DNA of 64,000 nucleotides from Volvariella volvacea V23 (Eukaryota > Basidiomycota > Agaricomycetes > Agaricales > Pluteaceae). Positions 58,822 to 64,000 of the stretch are shown in pieces. The notes under the pieces were generated by a model. The model was not told where the DNA came from. It did no database searches and saw only the letters and a program-made list of their open reading frames with translations. The stretch lies in the NCBI GenBank assembly GCA_000349905.1, contig KB722739.1:875432-939431 (forward strand), in the 5' to 3' direction. Position 1 is the stretch's first letter, and the number at the start of each line of letters is the position of its first letter. The translations under genes were made by a program, and so were the position numbers.

Positions 58822-61094
58822 ATGTTTCCTCCCGCCGAGTCCCTCCTGCCAACACCCGAGTCTCCACCGCTTCGCTCCACTATTTTAAGCAGCTTTTTGC
58901 GTGGTCGACCCCGAAACACGTCCCAATCCCACACCAACGCCGAGCATCCCAACATCCACCAACAGCCAGACGCCCCAAACTCAGCCAGTAACAGCCTTGC
59001 CGGTATCGGTCACACTCCCACCTTGAACACCAACATCACCACTCCGCCCCTTTCGTCCTCCCCCGTGGCCACCAGTCCTGCAGGCGTTTTATCCAGCATG
59101 CTGCGCAGACGACGTTCGGGTGGCAATCTCCAGATCCCACAAGGAACCACCCCGTCCAACGCCCCATCGCCCACTTTTCCCAACCCACCAGCTGCCCCAT
59201 TCCCCCTCCCAACAGCACAGGCCCCATCGCAGGCCACACCGTCCTCTGTCCCCCTCCCATCGTCCATGCCGCCCCAGCAGCCACCTCCCCAGCCCCCATC
59301 CCAGTCCCAGCCACCCCCACAGGCCACACACCAGCCCTTCTCGCTCAACAGACCGCCGCCAACGGGCACACACCGCATCCGCCTCGTCCCCCACCTCGAT
59401 TCCCGCCGCGCCCTCCGATTCGAGGCAATCGGTCGTGATCTCCGCGAGGGCGACCCCGCCCTGCGCATCGGCCGCTTCACCGACCGCTCGGGCCTCGGGC
59501 TCGCCGCCGTCAACGCCCTGGGCTCCAACAAGCTCGCCTTCAAATCCAAAGTCGTCTCCCGCGCCCACGCCGAGATCTGGGTCGAGCAGGGTGGCAAGTT
59601 CTTCATCCGCGACACCAAGAGCTCCAGCGGGACGTTTTTGAACCACGTCAGGCTCAGCCCGGCCAACACAGAGTCGAGGCCTTTCCCGATCAAAGATGGC
59701 GATATTCTACAGCTCGGAGTGGACTATCAGGGCGGGACGGAGGATATCTACAAGTCGGTGAAGATTAGGATTGAGGTCGGGCGCGAGTGGCAGGCTCAGG
59801 CTAATGCTTTCAAGTGTGTGCTACCGGCTTCAGTGTTCTGAACTAATCGCTGACTCTATGCTCTTTCCTGGCCGTTTTATCTCGCAGTACCAACGCATTC
59901 AAGAACCTCAAGGCCCTTCTACCCGGCAAATCAAGTGGCGCAGCCTCAGCTCCAGCAGCAGTCCCGAGCTCCTCAAAAGCCAAGTCCCAAATTCCCGATT
60001 GCTGTATCTGTAAGTTGTACAAACACTGTTCCCTTGTCTGCCCATGCCCCACATTCTCCTAATTGTCCTGCACGCCTTTGTTGGCCTTTTTTTTTCGCCT
60101 CGCGCCCCGTCCTCGTTTTTTTCTTTTCTCCCGTGTCCCTGAGACCCATCCGTCGACCATTATGCCCATCACCGCAATGTTTCTTTCCCACCCAACCCTC
60201 CCAGGGCCCTCCATTCCACGCCCTGTCCCGCCAATCCCCCACTATCATTTTATCCTTATCTAAAACACCACGCTGACCACCTCCTCTCCTTAACTCTTAC
60301 CAGGTCTATTCGGCGTGACGATCCGCCAAGCGCTGTTCATCGCCCCGTGCTCGCACACGTTCCACTACAAGTGCATCAAGCCGATCCTGGAGGCGCACCA
60401 CCCGTCGTTCTCGTGCCCGCTGTGCCGGACGTACGCGGACCTGGACGAGGACGTCGAGGTCGAGACAGAGGAGATTGCGTGGGAGGACGAGGAGTCGGGG
60501 ATGGAGGGCGCGGAGAGGGAGAATGGCGGGACGACGCCGAGCCAGGATGCCGGGCCGAGTGGCTCTGGCGCTGGCTCGGGATCTGGGTCTGGTGCTGGTG
60601 CTGCGACTACACCGGACCCACAGCTCCTCAACGCCAATATGGGCAACGGAGGCGGCGGAGGAGCGGAGACGGAAGTCGAAAACGAAGGATCTGGGAATAA
60701 CGTGAGGAATCCATCACACCAGAGAGCGGTCATCACCAATAATGGTCCTACCCCCTCTACAGGCGACACCAGCCAGTCCAACTGGGGCGGGAACGGGAGC
60801 GGTCACGGCGGCGGGGCAGAAGAAGACGAGGAGATGGTCGATGTTAGCTTGATCGTCCCTGCGCCTGTGGACGAGACGCCGCGGGCCTCGGCGGGCGGGC
60901 TGCCTGTTGTGGCTGTGAGCGTGGGCGGCGGGTATCCGTTTGATGCGAGTCCTGGGGGGGATGTGAGGATGATGGTGCTGGATGGACATGATGAGGTCGT
61001 CGTTGCCGCTGGCAGTACTAGTGCTGCTGCTGCCGGTGGTGAAGACGGGATGGATGGGATGGATGGGACGATTGGCGGGAAACGAAAACGATGA
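58822..61094 (+). CDS. dma1: FHA-RING ubiquitin E3 ligase (Dma1/CHFR type)
   Basis: Exons 58822-59813, 59888-60009 and 60304-61094 encode 634 residues. After a Pro/Ser-rich disordered N-terminus (to about 185) comes an FHA phosphothreonine-binding domain (about 190-315): RIGR at 215-218, SRAH at 246-249 and SGTFLN at 269-274, the residues that hold the phosphate. A RING-H2 finger follows: Cys369, Cys372, Cys387, His389, His392, Cys395, Cys409 and Cys412 (PCSHTFHYKC, CPLC). The tail is acidic and Gly/Ser-rich, ending in KRKR. FHA followed directly by RING is the layout of yeast Dma1/Dma2 and animal CHFR, which ubiquitinate mitotic and septin-linked targets in checkpoint and cytokinesis control. 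Intron 2 (294 bases, pyrimidine-rich) is long for this genome. The gene is transcribed away from the inhibitor array. Confidence 0.9.
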
Positions 61095-62544
61095 ACGGCT
61101 CGAGGGCCCGGATCTCGAGTTGATGTCTGTCTCCACACGCGCTCTACTACGACATGGATGGTTTTCTCTCTTTTTACACAACCACGTTTTATGGCTTTTT
61201 CCACTGCACTGCAAATTTGATAGTGATTTCCGCTGTTGTGTGCACTTGAGAAATGCAGTGGTGGAAGTAGTGGTTTTTTTCCCCCTTCACGCAGGACACG
61301 CTATCACTATCAATATCGAAGAATCGTCAACGCTCGTCATCGGCATCGTTATCGTCACCATCCATCGTTCATCACCGTTCAACGCCCGTGTCTCATCTCG
61401 CAATCGTCCTCGTCTCCCACTTTAATCATTGTTTGTCATTACCATGGGTCGATATCACGCTTCCATCAGCTTTCCCTATCCATCTGCGGTCCACATTGAT
61501 ATTCCCCTTCCCCCCCTCCTGCTCTCTCCTCCTTTTTCATTACATCATTAATCGTTCATCCACTTTATCCATCTAGCCACATTTCATTTCGGAATATCCT
61601 ACCCTACCCTATCCTACCCAAGCTATCAAAAACCCCCATATATCCATCCCCCCCTTTTGTGTTCCTCGTTCCTGTCTCATGCCCCGTGCCCCTTGTTCTA
61701 TATTGTGATCCAAAACCTCCCCCCTCCCACTTGCTGGTTTCTCGGAATGATATGACGATATATAGCATCCCACACTCGCAGACTTTCACGTTCACGTCTC
61801 TCGTATTGTTATCGTAGCACTTTCTGTCTTGTTCATTCTCTCATCTCAACAACACCGATGCCTCTGCCCCTTTATCTGGGGTCCTTGTTTACCTTTCTTT
61901 TTGGCTGTCTCTTGTTTTCTTTCTTTCTTCCTTTTTTTTTTGTTTACATAGGCCCTTTTAATTCTGCACTTGCGATTGTTCTTGTTCTCCTTGCCTTGTG
62001 CGGGTGTGGATGATATTGCAATAGTGGAAAGAGTCGTTTGATCGCTCGTCAATCAATTATCCATACATCTGCTCGATCAATGTGTTCCAACGATTCGTAT
62101 CGGAGGTGCAGGACGAGAGAAGGAAGAAAGTCGATCATGCGCACGATGAACGATCGATTGTCGAAACACGCTTCGGAGTGTCAAGTATCCTCTGCCCAGC
62201 GAGTTTTTTTTTTTTGCCAACTGCGATTGGCACGTTCACCACGCGCGTCATACGAATGCGAATGCGTATACAGCATCATATGTTACAACGCATATCGTCC
62301 GTTCCCACCTATTTTCAATGCAGCGCGAGATTTATTCGTCAACACATTTTGTGACATTTTTGTGGCAGCGTGACGGTGGCCACATTCTCCTTCGTCCCCA
62401 ACCCGCCACCACCCATTCTCTACGCCGGAGCCTCTGCTTTCTTGAAGTATCAATCAAGACCACACTTCTTTGCACCCAGAAGCTTGTCGTGCCTCGAGCT
62501 GATTCGCAATTTTCACAGCAAGTGGGTAAAATCCACAGCAAGAT
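61095..62544. other. 3' flank and pyrimidine-rich spacer
   Basis: Long T/C-rich stretches (61490-61960) and no supported gene. A CCTAC/CCTAT run occurs at about 61597-61619. Confidence 0.5.
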
Positions 62545-63037
62545 CAGGTATGGAGGGCTTTTTCAGACAAAAACCCCTGATAAGAGAGCTAGATCTATGA
62601 CGGGCCACATTGGACAAAAATATAGGCATGCCACAATGGTGCTGGATCATCTGGATCCAGCTGGATTGAGCTGGATCACATGCAAATAGGTAGTTAGCAT
62701 TTAGAAAATAGTGTATTTAATACTTAGCTTGCCAAATATGTAATTAGGTTTGTAATCAAGTTCATTGGAGTTAGCTCACAATGTAAAAATAAACATTATA
62801 CTTCAAAATTAAATAATATTCACCAACAGTAGTATGATGGTGCAGACTGTCTGGATCATCTGGATTGTCTGGATCCAGTGCCAAGAAATTCCAGCAGGTC
62901 CAGCTTCCTCATCACAGGATTTTGTCCAAAAAAGCCCTCCATATAGATCAGCTGGATTTTTTTGGCACTGGGTCCAGATGATCCAGATGATCCAGACAAT
63001 TCAGACAATCCAGACAATCCAGATGATCTAGACAGTC
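62545..63037. repeat. Nested CTGGAT-rich inverted repeats
   Basis: CTGGAT/ATCCAG units cluster at 62641-62680, 62845-62880 and 62951-63037. The segment 62845-62890 (GACTGTCTGGATCATCTGG onward) is the inverted form of 62950-63037, including GCACTGG/CCAGTGCC beside an A/T run. A second inverted pair is GGAGGGCTTTTT (about 62549) against AAAAAAGCCCTCC (62928-62940). This fits a non-autonomous transposon with repetitive ends. Confidence 0.65.
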
Positions 63038-63224
63038 AGTTAATATTGTTTACTTTTGAAGTGAAATATGTATTTTTTCATTGTGAGCCCAGCTATATAT
63101 TCCAAGTCCAAAATGAAGTGAGGACTTGGTCTTTTCAGGACCAGGAAAGCCATGCCTGATTTTGGTGCCTGGCGGTAAGTTCCGAGCTTGTAATGTCATA
63201 TTTTGGCTGAGTTTGATGAAAGTT

Positions 63225-63812
63225 TGCATTGCATTTGAAAACTGTAGGATATATTGTTACCATACTTTGCATATACATTCTACACATAAAATGGAAGATT
63301 TCTCTCCCTTATAGCTAAGAATATATAAAGAACCCATAGAGATATTAACCATTTCGTGTTTTTTACACCAATGAATTGCATCGCATTCACTAACCGTGGA
63401 GCGCACATCAAAACTAATATAACCATTTAATTTTACATATATTTCCGTACAAATTTGCTTATAGCATCACAAGGTTTGGTGAAGAATTGAATGAGTAATT
63501 AAGCATTCATGAGTGTAGTTGCCTATATATGTCCCATTGCTCAATCAATTCTTCACAGAACTTTAGGATGTTATAAGCAAATTTGTACGGAAATATATGT
63601 AAAATTAAATGGTTATATTAATTTTAATGTGCGCTCCACGGTTATTGAATGCGATGCAATTCTTTGGTGAAAAAAACACAAAATGGTGAATATTTCTACA
63701 GGTTCTTTATATATTTCTTAGCTATAAGGGGGAGAAATCTTCCATTTTATATGTAGAGCTCATATGCAAAGTGCAGTGTCAATATCTCCTATGGTTTACA
63801 AATGTGATGCAA
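63225..63812. repeat. Giant AT-rich inverted repeat (arms about 270 bases)
   Basis: Left arm 63225-63495 and right arm 63540-63812 are reverse complements at high identity around a 44-base spacer. Matching landmarks: TTTGCATAT with ATATGCAAA, TAAAATGGAAGATTTCTC with its inverse at about 63738-63755, CGTGGAGCGCACAT with ATGTGCGCTCCACG, ATATATTTCCGTACAAATTTG with its inverse, and GAAGAATTGAATGAG with CTCAATCAATTCTTC at the centre. No gene lies inside. The DNA after it to 64000 is AT-rich without visible features. Confidence 0.85.
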
Positions 63813-64000
63813 TTTTTTAATATACACAATACAAAAAAATTTGAATAACTTGACATAACCTTTATGAATTTGTTGAGTATAAGGAAATAAATCACCTATT
63901 GTATGTATACAGTGTATCTTTAAAGTATGTGATTAATATTTCAAATACTATACAACCTTTTGATGTATAATGCACAAAATTGCAAATATCATTCAACTTG

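Noticed and set aside
61597..61619. A telomere-like CCCTAC/CCTAT run
   Set aside because: The unit is not the fungal CCCTAA repeat, it is short, and it lies within a generally pyrimidine-rich stretch.
63225..63812. Inverted repeat as a CRISPR-like or assembly mirror artefact
   Set aside because: There are no regular spacers, the organism is eukaryotic, and the arms differ at many positions, so it is not a mirrored contig.

Overview
The window reads as nuclear DNA of a filamentous basidiomycete, most likely an agaricomycete that degrades plant cell walls. The basis is genes broken by many 50-65 base GT-AG introns, secreted GH7 cellobiohydrolases with C-terminal CBM1 modules, a GH43 enzyme, a fungal sugar porter, small I9-type protease inhibitors and an FHA-RING ligase. 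There is no bacterial organisation, no CRISPR array and no rRNA. The species cannot be named from sequence alone. One assembly gap (100 N) lies at 22561-22660. | LAYOUT. 1-10.4 kb: a cellulase cluster built by duplication. It holds two intact GH7 genes on the minus strand (1319-2969 and 8642-10298), a relic of another GH7 reduced to its CBM1 exon (about 6030-6130), two tandem paralogues of an unknown protein (4325-4990 and 6367-7015), and a diverged 0.5-kb repeat seen twice. 11.6-18.2 kb: a frameshifted F-box gene, a 16-exon sugar porter (13740-16206) and a secreted GH43 (16542-18159). 19.5-20.8 kb: an intact F-box-like gene. 23.7-28.7 kb: a decayed block with a Pro/His-rich gene with broken 5' part, a 5'-truncated P-loop NTPase plus nuclease-like pseudogene, and an RNase H relic of a retroelement. 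30.8-33.1 kb: a metallocarboxypeptidase-like pseudoenzyme (ECM14 type) with a 7-base microexon. 38.6-40.3 kb: a third intact GH7 on the plus strand, nearly identical to the second. 42.4-43.0 kb: a small membrane protein. 48.5 kb: a tRNA with an intron, probably Trp. 49.5-52.7 kb: a second, independently broken copy of the NTPase gene. 54.2-58.1 kb: three tandem five-exon I9 inhibitor genes. 58.8-61.1 kb: a Dma1/CHFR-like FHA-RING E3 ligase. 62.5-64 kb: AT-rich DNA with nested CTGGAT repeats and a giant inverted repeat of about 270-base arms. | HOW THE GENES FIT TOGETHER. The GH7 enzymes, GH43 and sugar porter would cut cellulose and hemicellulose outside the cell and import the sugars. All three intact GH7 genes share a near-palindromic promoter element (core CGGATATTATCCG) placed exactly 10 bases upstream of the TATA box, which is the best candidate here for an undescribed regulatory site. 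The I9 inhibitors are cytosolic and probably restrain subtilisin-like proteases. The two broken NTPase copies, the retroelement relic and the terminal hairpin show that the window also carries fast-evolving repetitive DNA.
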